From assembly GCF_000010805.1 (NCBI RefSeq), contig NC_012522.1:1116001-1180000 (forward strand): a DNA stretch of 64,000 bases. The letters run 5' to 3'. Below, piece by piece: positions 48,396 through 58,189 of this stretch; position 1 is the first letter of the stretch, and each line of letters begins with the position of its first letter. Both the position numbers and the translations under genes were made by a program. The notes under the pieces are model-generated. The model ran no database searches and was not told the origin of the DNA. It saw only the letters and a program-made list of their open reading frames with translations. The stretch comes from Rhodococcus opacus B4. GTDB lineage: Bacteria > Actinomycetota > Actinomycetes > Mycobacteriales > Mycobacteriaceae.

Positions 48396-50426
48396 TCAGC
48401 GCCCCGCTTCGCGGTCCCGTCGCGCCAACTCCGCGAACATCGCGTTGTGCGCTGCCAGATCCGCGTCGTCGTCCCGGTCCGCGGCCCGGTCGACCCGCCG
48501 CGCCGTGCGGCCGTCACTGCGCGACCACTGGATGAGCAGCGCCATCATCACCAGCACCAGCGGGATCTCACCGGTGGCCCACGCGATGCTGCCGCCCAGT
48601 TGCTGGTCACCCACCAGGTCGGCGTTCCAGCCGAGACCGAGCGAACGGTAGTACCACTCGCCCATCACGGCGCCCATGCTCATCAGCGCGACGCCGAAGA
48701 ACGCGTGGAACGGCAGAGAACCGAACACCATCGCGAGCTTCGTCACCGGTTGCAGCTTGCGCGGCGACGGGTCGATGCCGATCGCCACCCAGTAGAAGAG
48801 GTAGCCGCTCAGCAGGAAGTGCAGATTCATCAGCACGTGCGCCGAGTGCGAGTCCACGGCGGCCTCGAAGATCCCGCCGAGGTACAGGGCGTAGAAACCG
48901 CCCACGAACAGCACCGCCGCGACGACGGGGTGCGTGATGAACCGGGAGAACGGGCTGTGCAGCGCGGTCAGGATCCATTCGCGCAGCCCCGGCACACCGT
49001 TCTTGCCCGCCGGATCGAGGGCGCGCAGGGCGAGCGTGATCGGGGCACCGAGCACCAGGAGCACCGGCGCCAGCATGGACAGCGCCATGTGCGCGCCCAT
49101 GTGCACGCTGAACACGGCCGGCGAGTACCGGCCCACACCCGACGACGTCGCGATCAGCAGCACCACGCATCCGCACATCCAGGCGACGGTCCGGCCGACG
49201 GGCCAGCTGTCGCCGCGCCGCCGCAGTTTGCGCAGTCCGAGCGCGTACACGACTGCCAACACGATCGCGGCGGTGCCGTAGAGGAGATCGAATCGCCAGT
49301 CCAGCATCAGCCGGGTGAATGTGGGTGGCCCCGCCAGGTTGTAGCCGAGTTCCACCTCGGTGAGGGTGGGCGCCGCGGTCGGGGGCGGCGGGGGCGTGCG
49401 ACCGAGTCCGACGGCGAGACCGATCGTCGCGGCGAAGACCATGACCTCCGCTCCGGCGAAGCGGATCAGGTTGCCGCGGCTCGTCGGGTCCTTCTGCAGC
49501 GCGGGCAACGCCCGTCGACGCTGCGCCCAGCCGAACACACCGAGCACGACGAGGGCCACGATCTTCGCGACCACCAGGCGCCCGTACGTGGTGTCGACGA
49601 GGTCACCGATCTGGACGCGGACGAGCGCGTTCACCACACCGCTGACCGCCATGACGACGAAACAGACGGTCGCGACCGCGGAGAACCTGCGCGCCGCGAC
49701 GTCGGTGTAGGCGCCGCGCCTGCGCGCATGGGCGAGGAGAGCGAACAGGCCACCCGCCCACAGTGAGGCCGCCACGAGGTGCAGGATCAGGCTGTTCGTC
49801 GCCATGTCGTGCGAACCACCCGAGGACGAGTGCCCGGTCAACGCGAGCGGCATCAACCCGAGGACGCCGACGACCAGCAGGATCGGCGTCCACCACCAGC
49901 GCAGTACGAGCCGGGAGGCGATCGCGAGGACGATGGCGATGATCGCGGTCCAGCGCCAGGCGCCCGCGAGTTCGACCTGATCGATCGAATTGAAGATGTT
50001 GGCCGGCTTGACCGCCTCGCCGAAGGGCTGCCCGGACGTGTCCGACAGCGTCAACGGGACGAGGACGAGGGCGGTCGCCGCCCACACGATCGCGGCGTAC
50101 GACGCGGTGCGGACCGCGCGGTAGCCGTCCACGTCCAGGACGCCGGATTTCTGCGGCGGCACGAAGAACGCCGCGAGCAGCAGGGATCCGATGGTGATGA
50201 CGGCAGCGATCTCCGACACGGCCCGCATGGCGGGCAGTCCGTAGGTGGTGATCGGTCCGGGATCCGGGATTCCCAGCAGCACGAGCGCCTGAGCGGCGGA
50301 AAGTCCGACGACGATTGCCGCGACCAGGCCGGCGATCAGACCGCCGACGATGAACAGGGCGGTCGAATCGGCACGGTTCGGGGGTTTCGACGCCGGGCCG
50401 GACGCCGCGAGCTGGGGTGTAGCCAT
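48396..50426 (-). CDS. CopD domain fused to CtaG-type cytochrome c oxidase assembly domain
   Basis: The 676-residue polytopic membrane protein has about 14 helices. The N-terminal half matches the CopD copper-resistance family (region around VAASLWAGGLFALLAHARRR). The C-terminal half matches caa3_CtaG, with VHMGAHMALSMLAPVLLVLGAP near residue 450 and VLMNLHFLLSGYLFYWVAIG near residue 545; their histidines could bind copper. A role in delivering copper to the aa3 oxidase is likely. It is a separate unit after the SSB-like gene. Confidence 0.84.
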   Translation of the reverse strand: MATPQLAASGPASKPPNRADSTALFIVGGLIAGLVAAIVVGLSAAQALVLLGIPDPGPITTYGLPAMRAVSEIAAVITIGSLLLAAFFVPPQKSGVLDVDGYRAVRTASYAAIVWAATALVLVPLTLSDTSGQPFGEAVKPANIFNSIDQVELAGAWRWTAIIAIVLAIASRLVLRWWWTPILLVVGVLGLMPLALTGHSSSGGSHDMATNSLILHLVAASLWAGGLFALLAHARRRGAYTDVAARRFSAVATVCFVVMAVSGVVNALVRVQIGDLVDTTYGRLVVAKIVALVVLGVFGWAQRRRALPALQKDPTSRGNLIRFAGAEVMVFAATIGLAVGLGRTPPPPPTAAPTLTEVELGYNLAGPPTFTRLMLDWRFDLLYGTAAIVLAVVYALGLRKLRRRGDSWPVGRTVAWMCGCVVLLIATSSGVGRYSPAVFSVHMGAHMALSMLAPVLLVLGAPITLALRALDPAGKNGVPGLREWILTALHSPFSRFITHPVVAAVLFVGGFYALYLGGIFEAAVDSHSAHVLMNLHFLLSGYLFYWVAIGIDPSPRKLQPVTKLAMVFGSLPFHAFFGVALMSMGAVMGEWYYRSLGLGWNADLVGDQQLGGSIAWATGEIPLVLVMMALLIQWSRSDGRTARRVDRAADRDDDADLAAHNAMFAELARRDREAGR

Positions 50427-50529
50427 ACGTCAAGGGTAGGACCTACGACAGGCCGTCGGAGACGCGAGGGTCGGTCGTCGTTGCGGCTACCGTCGACAGG
50501 GTGGTGTCCCGGGGAGACGAGAGGCTGAG

Positions 50530-50907
50530 ATGGCGGAGTTTCTGATCATCGTGGTGGCGCTGTTCTTCGCGGGCATGGGTGTCTACGGGCTCGCCCTGCC
50601 CGCCCACCTGGTCGCCCCGTTCGGCCTGACCGCGGATTCGGCGACGGCCCGGGCCGAGGTGCGCGCGGTCTACGGCGGCTTCGGTGTCGCGGTGGCGGGC
50701 CTGCTCTTCTTCGCGGCCTTCGACGCCTCCGGCATCCGGTCCGTCGCCGCGGTGACGGTGGCCGTCGCCCTGCTGGGGATGGCGTTCGGCCGAATCGTGG
50801 CGGCCCTCACCGACCGGCCGACGCGCTTCTACCCCGTGTGGTTCTACTTCGTCGTCGAGCTCGTTCTGGCGGGACTGCTGCTCTCCGCCGCAGCCCTGGG
50901 CTCGTGA
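50530..50907 (+). CDS. DUF4345-type small membrane protein
   Basis: The 125-residue protein has four membrane helices (AEFLIIVVALFFAGMGVYGLAL first). The pattern of arginine and glutamate in ARAEVRAVYGGFGVAVAGLLF is typical of DUF4345 proteins. ATG 50530 is preceded by GAGACGAGAGG. It is divergent from the CopD-CtaG gene. The function is unknown. Confidence 0.72.
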   Translation: MAEFLIIVVALFFAGMGVYGLALPAHLVAPFGLTADSATARAEVRAVYGGFGVAVAGLLFFAAFDASGIRSVAAVTVAVALLGMAFGRIVAALTDRPTRFYPVWFYFVVELVLAGLLLSAAALGS

Positions 50908-50964
50908 CGCACACACCCCAGCCCCGGTCGGAGCACGCGGGGCGGCAGGTAATATTTGCTGCGC

Positions 50965-51037
50965 GCCTCCGTAGCTCAGGGGATAGAGCAAGAGCCTTCT
51001 AATCTCTTGGTCGCAGGTTCGAATCCTGCCGGGGGCA
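50965..51037 (+). tRNA. tRNA-Arg (anticodon TCT)
   Basis: Acceptor GCCTCCG pairs with CGGGGGC with one T-G wobble. The D arm has AGCTCAGGGGATAGAGC, the anticodon loop CTTCTAA reads TCT, and the T arm is GCAGGTTCGAATCCTGC. The discriminator is A and no CCA is encoded. Confidence 0.95.
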
Positions 51038-51067
51038 CTCATTCGACGGAGCACCGGCCGGAGAAAA

Positions 51068-51100
51068 CCCCCGATCACCTGGACACACAGGACTCGGGGG
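51068..51100. terminator. Hairpin between tRNA-Arg and the convergent hydrolase gene
   Basis: CCCCCGA (51068-51074) and TCGGGGG (51094-51100) pair, with a further inner CCTG/CAGG stem. It lies 8 bases past the hydrolase stop and 31 bases past the tRNA. Confidence 0.6.
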
Positions 51101-51108
51101 GCCGGGCG

Positions 51109-51933
51109 TCAGTCTTTCAGGAACGCCAGCAAGTCGGCGTTGATCGTCTCCGCGTGCGTGGTGGGCATGCCGTGGGGGAAGTCCTCATATGTCTTCAGCG
51201 TCCCGTTGGCGAGAAGCTTCGCGGACAGGGGTCCGGCGTCGGCGTAGGGCACGATCTGGTCGTCCTCGCTGTGCATCACGAGCACCGGCACCGTGATCTT
51301 CTTCAGGTCTTCGGTGAAATCGGTCTGCGAGAAGGCGACGATGCCGTCGTAGTGGGCCTTGGCCCCGCCCATCATCCCCTGACGCCACCAGTTCTCGATG
51401 ATCGCCTCCGAGGACTCCACGCCCGGCCGGTTGAATCCGTAGAACGGCCCCGACGGCAGGTCGCGGTAGAAGACGGAACGGTTGGCCGCGAGTTGCGCCT
51501 GCAGGTCGTCGAACACCGACTTGGGCAGGCCGCCCGGATTCGCCTCCGTCTTCACCATCAGCGGCGGCACCGCGCTGATCAGTGCGGCTTTCGACACCCG
51601 GCTCTCGCCGTGTCGCGCGAGGTAGTGCGCGACCTCGCCGCCGCCGGTCGAATGGCCGACGTGGACGGCGTCGTGGAGGTCCAGGTGTGCGGTCAACTCG
51701 GCGAGGTCGTCGGCGTAGTGGTCCATGTCGTGGCCGTCGCCGGTCTGCGTGGAGCGCCCGTGCCCGCGCCGGTCGTGGGCGATGACTCGATAGCCGTGCC
51801 GGAGGAAGAACAGCATCTGCGTGTCCCAGTCGTCGGCCGACAGCGGCCAGCCGTGGCTGAACAACATGGGTTGACCGGTTCCCCAGTCCTTGTAGAAGAT
51901 CTCCGTGCCGTCCTGCGTAGTGATCGTGCCCAT
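51109..51933 (-). CDS. Alpha/beta hydrolase (non-haem chloroperoxidase-like)
   Basis: The 274-residue protein starts [23 protein letters not shown] and has the oxyanion segment [12 protein letters not shown], the nucleophile Ser in VGHSTGGGE near residue 97, the Asp in [11 protein letters not shown] and the terminal His in GMPTTHAE. This is the cofactor-free haloperoxidase/esterase subgroup. ATG 51933 has GAAAGG upstream; the frame opens 59 codons earlier without support. The substrate is unknown. Confidence 0.85.
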   Translation of the reverse strand: MGTITTQDGTEIFYKDWGTGQPMLFSHGWPLSADDWDTQMLFFLRHGYRVIAHDRRGHGRSTQTGDGHDMDHYADDLAELTAHLDLHDAVHVGHSTGGGEVAHYLARHGESRVSKAALISAVPPLMVKTEANPGGLPKSVFDDLQAQLAANRSVFYRDLPSGPFYGFNRPGVESSEAIIENWWRQGMMGGAKAHYDGIVAFSQTDFTEDLKKITVPVLVMHSEDDQIVPYADAGPLSAKLLANGTLKTYEDFPHGMPTTHAETINADLLAFLKD

Positions 51934-52161
51934 GGGTGTGCCTTTCTCGACCGCTCCGGGAATGACGATGAGGACGGAATTCAGTACATCAAACTTCGGC
52001 GTGCGCACGGGCTGCTTCGACCGGCGCCGGCGGTCGCGTACTCGCGCGTAGCAAACCGACTGATTAGTCTTGTTCACGCATCGCCCCAACCCGACGGGGC
52101 AACGGTGCATCGGGACCCGCCACTTTCCTCCGCGAGTGGCGGGTTTCCCGTCCGTCGGTCG

Positions 52162-52725
52162 TCAGCTCCGCGGGGGTACCTCGAACACCAGCAGCGTGCT
52201 GGTGGCGGTGGCCACCAGGCGGCCCTGCGCGTCGGTGACCTCCCCTTCCGCGAAGGCGATGCGCCGGCCCGCCTTCTTCACGACGCCGGTAGCGGTGAGC
52301 GCCCCGGAGTCCTTGGCCGCCCCGCGGATGTAGTTGACCTTGATCTCGACCGACGTGTACCCCCACCCCGCGGGCAAGGTGGTGTGCACGGCGCAGCCCG
52401 CGACCGAATCGAGCAGCGTGCACACGGCGCCGCCGTGGATGGCGCCGATCGGGTTGTACTGCGACTCGTCGGGATCGAGCGCGAAGACCACCCTCCCGGG
52501 CTCGGCCTCGAGGAATCGCAAGTTCATCAAGCCGGCGATGGGCGGCGCCGGAACGCTGCCGTCGAGAATCGACCGCAGGTAGGTGAGGCCGTCGAGTTCC
52601 CGGGCCTTGCGCGCCGGACCCGCCGGGTCGTGCCATTCGACGATCTTCGACCGCACCTCGCCCCACTCACCGGTGTCCGGCACGCCCTCGACCGTCGCCA
52701 CTTCTCCGTTCCCGTACGCGCTCAC
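52162..52725 (-). CDS. PaaI-family hotdog thioesterase
   Basis: The 187-residue protein has the PaaI motif YNPIGAIHGGAVCTLLDSVAGCA near residue 90, where the HGG-x-D pattern holds the catalytic residues, and GYTSVEIKVNYIRGA further on. A region of about 70 residues precedes the fold. The ATG overlaps the last base of the SDR stop (both at 52725), so the two are translationally coupled, and the HxlR regulator probably controls both. Confidence 0.84.
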   Translation of the reverse strand: MSAYGNGEVATVEGVPDTGEWGEVRSKIVEWHDPAGPARKARELDGLTYLRSILDGSVPAPPIAGLMNLRFLEAEPGRVVFALDPDESQYNPIGAIHGGAVCTLLDSVAGCAVHTTLPAGWGYTSVEIKVNYIRGAAKDSGALTATGVVKKAGRRIAFAEGEVTDAQGRLVATATSTLLVFEVPPRS

Positions 52726-53441
52726 TATGCGGCTCCCCGCTGCGCCGACGGCGGATAGAGGACGTCGAGGTCGCCGGACAGCGCCGCCTTGACGGTGCGG
52801 GTGGTGTCGTCGGCGAGCACCTCGTGGGCGCCGGACTCGACGCCGTCGAAGGCCAACCGCGCAACCTCGGCCGCGGAGATCTTCTCCACGTCCAGACCGC
52901 TGGTCATGTCAGTGTCCATGTAGCCGAGATGCAGCCCGACCACCTGAATATTCTGCGCCGCGAGTTCGGCGCGCATGGCGTTGGTGGCACTCCACAGGGC
53001 GGCTTTCGAGACGCTGTAGGAGCCACCGACCGCCAGCCACGACAGCACGGAGTGCACGTTGAGGATCGCGCCGCCGCCGTTGGCGGCGATGATCGGCGCG
53101 AGCGCGCGCGTCACGTTGAGCGGACCGTACAGATTGGTTTCGAGCTCACGGCGCATCCCGTCGAGATCGCCGGTGAGCGGCGACTCGCCGACGAGGATCC
53201 CGGCGTTGTTGATCAGCACGCCGAGATCCCCGACGAGTTCCGCTGCGGCGTAGACCGATTCGGGGTTCGTGACGTCCAGTTGGATGGGCACGACCCGCGG
53301 GTGCCCGTCGATCGCCGACGTGTCACGTGCCGACGCGTAGACCGTGCGCGCTCCTCGTCTGAGCGCCTCGGCGACGAAGGCCCGCCCGAGCCCGCGATTG
53401 GCCCCGGTGACCAGCACCGTCCGATCCTGAATCGTGGTCAT
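52725..53441 (-). CDS. Short-chain dehydrogenase/reductase
   Basis: The 238-residue oxidoreductase has the NAD(P) motif VTGANRGLGRAFV near residue 11, the NNAG segment (LINNAGILV) and the catalytic Ser plus YSVSK (SYSVSKAAL near residue 145). The substrate is unknown. ATG 53441 has GAAGGGGAC upstream; the frame is open another 12 codons through the palindromic operator region, which is rejected. It is divergent from the HxlR regulator. Confidence 0.88.
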   Translation of the reverse strand: MTTIQDRTVLVTGANRGLGRAFVAEALRRGARTVYASARDTSAIDGHPRVVPIQLDVTNPESVYAAAELVGDLGVLINNAGILVGESPLTGDLDGMRRELETNLYGPLNVTRALAPIIAANGGGAILNVHSVLSWLAVGGSYSVSKAALWSATNAMRAELAAQNIQVVGLHLGYMDTDMTSGLDVEKISAAEVARLAFDGVESGAHEVLADDTTRTVKAALSGDLDVLYPPSAQRGAA

Positions 53442-53469
53442 GGTGTCCCCTTCGAATGAGTAAGTCCGA

Positions 53470-53517
53470 TTTTCCAACTAACTGCCCTCACGACAGTAAA
53501 CCCTGTTAGTTGGAAAA
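53470..53517. promoter_or_regulatory. Long perfect inverted repeat, HxlR operator candidate
   Basis: TTTTCCAACTAAC (53470-53482) is repeated as its exact complement GTTAGTTGGAAAA (53505-53517), separated by 22 bases. The arm centres are 35 bases apart. It fills the 99-base gap between the SDR gene and the HxlR gene. Confidence 0.75.
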
Positions 53518-53540
53518 CGCAACCCTCTATGATGGAGGGC

Positions 53541-54032
53541 ATGACCAACGGCGACCCCCAGCCAGCAACACCCGAGCTCGTCATGGACCGGATGCCCCTC
53601 ACACCGAGGCCCTGCGCCATCGCCGCCACCATGGAGTTGATCGGCGACCGCTGGTCGATGCTGGTGATCCGCGAACTGTCCTACGGCGTGCACCGCTTCG
53701 ACCGGATCGCGGGCTACATCGGCGTCTCCCGCGACATCCTCACCGCACGGCTACGCAAACTCGAGGAGGTCGGCGTCATCGAACGCAGGCAGTACTCCGA
53801 GCACCCGCCCCGCTTCGAGTACCACCTCACCCCCGCGGGCGAGGACCTGCGGCCGCTGTTGCTCTCCCTGTTCCAGTGGGGCAGCAAATGGGCCGTAGAC
53901 GAGGCTCCTTCGGTGCTCGTGCACGACTGCGGGCACTCGCTGGAACTGGAACACCGCTGCGCGCATTGCGGCGAGGCGGTCGAGAACACCACCGTCGCAA
54001 TGCATTCCCGCACCCCTCGACGGGAACGCTGA
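53541..54032 (+). CDS. HxlR-family winged-helix regulator with zinc-ribbon-like tail
   Basis: The 163-residue protein has the HxlR core: CAIAATMELIGDRWSMLVIREL, FDRIAGYIGVSRDILTARLRKLEEVGVIER and YHLTPAGEDLRPLL. The Cys in the first helix could be redox-active. The last 40 residues add a Cys/His set (DCGHSLELEHRCAHCGE) that looks like a metal-binding knuckle, unusual for the family core. ATG 53541 has TGGAGGGC before it; earlier in-frame ATGs lie at 53529 and 53532. Confidence 0.86.
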   Translation: MTNGDPQPATPELVMDRMPLTPRPCAIAATMELIGDRWSMLVIRELSYGVHRFDRIAGYIGVSRDILTARLRKLEEVGVIERRQYSEHPPRFEYHLTPAGEDLRPLLLSLFQWGSKWAVDEAPSVLVHDCGHSLELEHRCAHCGEAVENTTVAMHSRTPRRER

Positions 54033-55478
<1,446 letters not shown>

Positions 55479-55486
55479 CGAAACGA

Positions 55487-55524
55487 CGGGGCCACGACCC
55501 TCACTGTCGACGGTCGCGGCCCCG
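55487..55524. terminator. Bidirectional hairpin terminator after gdhA
   Basis: Thirteen-base arms (55487-55499 and 55512-55524) pair with one mismatch around a 12-base loop. It starts 8 bases beyond the gdhA stop and ends 9 bases before the stop of the convergent small gene. Confidence 0.7.
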
Positions 55525-55533
55525 CTCGGATCC

Positions 55534-55743
55534 TCAGTCGACCGGCTTGTCCTCGGCCTCGTCCTCGCGGGCCTTCTTCGAGGCCTCACGCATCTCGATG
55601 CCGTCGGACACCCAGTCGCCGATCTCCCGGGTGACGTCCCGGACGGCGCCCGCGATGATCGTCGCGATCTGACCCACGTGCGTGGCCGCCGACTCCGTCA
55701 ATTCCTGCACGGTGTCCTTGCGCCGCTCGAACTTCCCCACCAT
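55534..55743 (-). CDS. Small helical protein co-encoded with the desaturase
   Basis: The 69-residue protein is unrecognised. It is basic at the start (MVGKFERRKD), has an amphipathic helix (THVGQIATIIAGAVRDVTREIGDW, about residues 21-44) and a charged tail (KKAREDEAEDK). ATG 55743 has GAGAGGCG before it and lies 12 bases from the desaturase stop, so it is probably the third gene of that operon. A membrane-peripheral accessory role is a guess from topology. Confidence 0.6.
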   Translation of the reverse strand: MVGKFERRKDTVQELTESAATHVGQIATIIAGAVRDVTREIGDWVSDGIEMREASKKAREDEAEDKPVD

Positions 55744-55755
55744 GTGTTTCGCCTC

Positions 55756-56928
55756 TCAGGCTGCACTCTTCTGCCGCTCGACGATAACACCGGGAGGGGT
55801 GTCCGACGAGACGAGACCGGGCGGCAGTGCGAACGTGAAGATTTTCGCCCACACGGAGCCGATCTGCTTGAAGAAGCCACCGGTGTTGTAGGGCAGACCG
55901 TGCTTCTCGCACAGCGCCTTCACGACGGGCGCCATCTCCGGGTACCGGTGAGCGGGCAGGTCCGGGAACAAATGGTGCTCGATCTGGTGCGACAGGTTGC
56001 CGGACATGATGTGGAACAGCGGGCTCCCCTCGATGTTCGCGCTGCCGAGCATCTGCCGGACGTACCACTCGCCGCGGGTTTCCTCCGCGGTCTCGTCCTC
56101 GGTGAAACTCTGCACGCCGGTGGGGAAATGGCCGCAGAAGATGATGGAGTACGCCCACACGTTGCGGATCAGGTTGGCGGTCACGTTGCCGAGCAGTGTG
56201 GGGACGAACAGCGGCCCGGTGAGCGCGGGGAAGATCACGTAGTCCTTGAGCACCTGCCGACCGGCCTTGCGCCACCAGCCCTTCAGCAACGGCTTGACGT
56301 CGTGCCACTTGCGCTTGCCCTGGATCACGTTCTCCGCTTCCAGGTCGTGCATCATGACGCCCCACTCGAACAGCATCATCAGGAAGAAGGCGTAGACCGG
56401 GTTCCCCAGGTAGTAGGGGTTCCACTTCTGCGCCTCGTCGATCCGCAGGATGCCGTAGCCGATGTCCCGGTCCCGGCCGAGGATGTTGGTGTAGGTGTGG
56501 TGCATGTAGTTGTGGGAATGCTTCCACTGATCGGCCGGGCAGACGGTGTCCCATTCGAACACGCGGGAGTTCAGGCCCGGTTCACGCATCCAGTCGTACT
56601 GGCCGTGCATGACGTTGTGGCCGATCTCCATGTTGTCGAGAATCTTCGACACCCCGAGTGCCCCGACCCCGGCAATCCAGGCCGGTGGGAAGAATCCGAG
56701 GTACATCAGCCCGCGGCCGGCGACCTCGAATCCCCTCTGCGCCTTGATGATCTTGTAGATGTATTCGCGGTCCTCGGCGCCGAGGTCCGCAACCGTCCGG
56801 TCGCGGAGGGCGTCCAGTTCCCGGCCGATCTCTTCGACCTGGTCGTGACTGAGCACCACCGGGGCGTCGTTGCGGGAACCGTCGGAGCCGTCGACGAACG
56901 GGAGGAACGAGAGCGAGAGTCCAAACAT
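55756..56928 (-). CDS. Acyl-lipid/acyl-CoA fatty acid desaturase (membrane di-iron)
   Basis: The 390-residue desaturase has three histidine boxes: GHNVMH near residue 105, HSHNYMHH near residue 140 and HQIEHH near residue 320. Hydrophobic segments lie between them. It should introduce a double bond using electrons from the ferredoxin reductase encoded upstream, as DesA3 with Rv3230c in M. tuberculosis. ATG 56928 has GGAG at 7 bases; TTG 56940 is not needed. Position of the double bond cannot be inferred. Confidence 0.88.
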   Translation of the reverse strand: MFGLSLSFLPFVDGSDGSRNDAPVVLSHDQVEEIGRELDALRDRTVADLGAEDREYIYKIIKAQRGFEVAGRGLMYLGFFPPAWIAGVGALGVSKILDNMEIGHNVMHGQYDWMREPGLNSRVFEWDTVCPADQWKHSHNYMHHTYTNILGRDRDIGYGILRIDEAQKWNPYYLGNPVYAFFLMMLFEWGVMMHDLEAENVIQGKRKWHDVKPLLKGWWRKAGRQVLKDYVIFPALTGPLFVPTLLGNVTANLIRNVWAYSIIFCGHFPTGVQSFTEDETAEETRGEWYVRQMLGSANIEGSPLFHIMSGNLSHQIEHHLFPDLPAHRYPEMAPVVKALCEKHGLPYNTGGFFKQIGSVWAKIFTFALPPGLVSSDTPPGVIVERQKSAA

Positions 56929-56961
56929 GTCGGTCTCCAAACGTTGAATGTCGAGTGAAAG

Positions 56962-58071
56962 TCAGATGTCGAGGGCGACGTCGCCCACCGGAACCGAGAC
57001 GCACAGCTGGATCGCCTTGTCCGGATCGGTGTCGGTGTCGCCGGTGCGGACGTTCTTGGTGCACCCCGATTTCTTCACCGTGGTGCAGGAGAAACAGATG
57101 CCCATCCGGCAGCCGTACTCGGGATGGAGCCCGGCGGCCTCGGCCTGTTCGAGCAGCGTCTTTCCGGAGTTGTCCGCGGTGACGCCGCTGGCGGTGAAGG
57201 ACACCGCACCACCGGCCTCACCCTCCGCCGGGGCTGCGGCGGGAGCGAATTCCTCGGTGTGGAGACGGTCCTCGATGCCGAGTTCGCGGTACACCTCGCG
57301 GACGCCACGCATCAGTCCGGGCGGGCCGCACAGGAAGGTTTCGGCGTCCGCGTACCAGGGCGCCACGGCGTCGAGGTGCTCCTGGCCGAAGAACCCGTGG
57401 AGATGGCCGCCGGTCTCCTGATCGGTGTACGCCAACACGAGGGAGACGTTGGCGTTCGCGGCCGCGAGCGCACGCAGCTCGTCGAGGTATGCGACGTCGT
57501 TTTCGGTGTACGCGTAGTGCAGAAAAGTGATGCTCCCGAAGTGCTGCTCGTCGACGAGGGTGCGCAGCATCGACAGAACCGGGGTGATTCCGCTGCCTCC
57601 GCTCACCAGCAGGAGCCGGCGAGGGCGAGGAGACGGAAGAGTGAATTCTCCCGCCGCCTGGGACAGGTCGAGCACGAGACCGGGGCTCGCGTGCGCGTGC
57701 AGGTACTGCGAGACCAGACCCTCGGGATGCGCCTTGACCGTCAGCTCGACGAGCCCGTCGGTGGACGCCTGTGCATTGGCCGGTGAGTAGCACCGGGTGT
57801 GCCGAACCCCATCGATCACGACGCCCACCTGCACGAACTGCCCCGCACGGAATCCGCGCCACTGCCGGGTGGGGCGCAGCGTGAGGGTGACGGTGTCGGC
57901 GGTGGACCGCCGGACCTCGACCACTTCGGCGCGCAGGTCGCGCACGGTGACCATGGGAGTGACGAGTTCGAGGTAGCGGTCGAGCTGGTGCGGAGTGGCC
58001 ATCGCCTCGAACAACGACAGCAGTGAGAACCTGCGTTCCTCCGCCGGACGACTGGTGTGGGCAACTGACAC
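56962..58071 (-). CDS. Ferredoxin reductase fused to a [2Fe-2S] ferredoxin domain
   Basis: The 369-residue electron-transfer protein has an FAD-binding barrel (RPTRQWRGFRAGQFVQVG, RCYSPANA), an NAD(P)-binding domain (LLLVSGGSGITPVLSML, then CGPPGLM) and a C-terminal plant-type ferredoxin with CRMGICFSC plus a last Cys in IQLCVS. GTG 58071 has GGAGGAGG five bases before it and is preferred to ATG 58086, which overlaps that site. It precedes the desaturase by 33 bases. It is divergent from the TetR gene. Confidence 0.88.
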   Translation of the reverse strand: MSVAHTSRPAEERRFSLLSLFEAMATPHQLDRYLELVTPMVTVRDLRAEVVEVRRSTADTVTLTLRPTRQWRGFRAGQFVQVGVVIDGVRHTRCYSPANAQASTDGLVELTVKAHPEGLVSQYLHAHASPGLVLDLSQAAGEFTLPSPRPRRLLLVSGGSGITPVLSMLRTLVDEQHFGSITFLHYAYTENDVAYLDELRALAAANANVSLVLAYTDQETGGHLHGFFGQEHLDAVAPWYADAETFLCGPPGLMRGVREVYRELGIEDRLHTEEFAPAAAPAEGEAGGAVSFTASGVTADNSGKTLLEQAEAAGLHPEYGCRMGICFSCTTVKKSGCTKNVRTGDTDTDPDKAIQLCVSVPVGDVALDI

Positions 58072-58089
58072 GTCGGCCTCCTCCATTTG

Positions 58090-58107
58090 AGTGCACGGTT
58101 GTACACT
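58090..58107. promoter_or_regulatory. TetR/DesT-like operator candidate
   Basis: AGTGCACGGTTGTACACT is an 18-base palindrome with one arm mismatch and a GGTT centre, lying 18 bases before the reductase start. It resembles, from memory, the DesT box (AGTGAAC-N4-GTTGACT type) of Pseudomonas desaturase operons. Confidence 0.55.
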
Positions 58108-58189
58108 GACAATAGTGTGACAGAGGGGGACAGGAAGTTGTCAATCGGAATGTGACCGCACGCACACTCGAGGCAGGGATCGGATTTGC

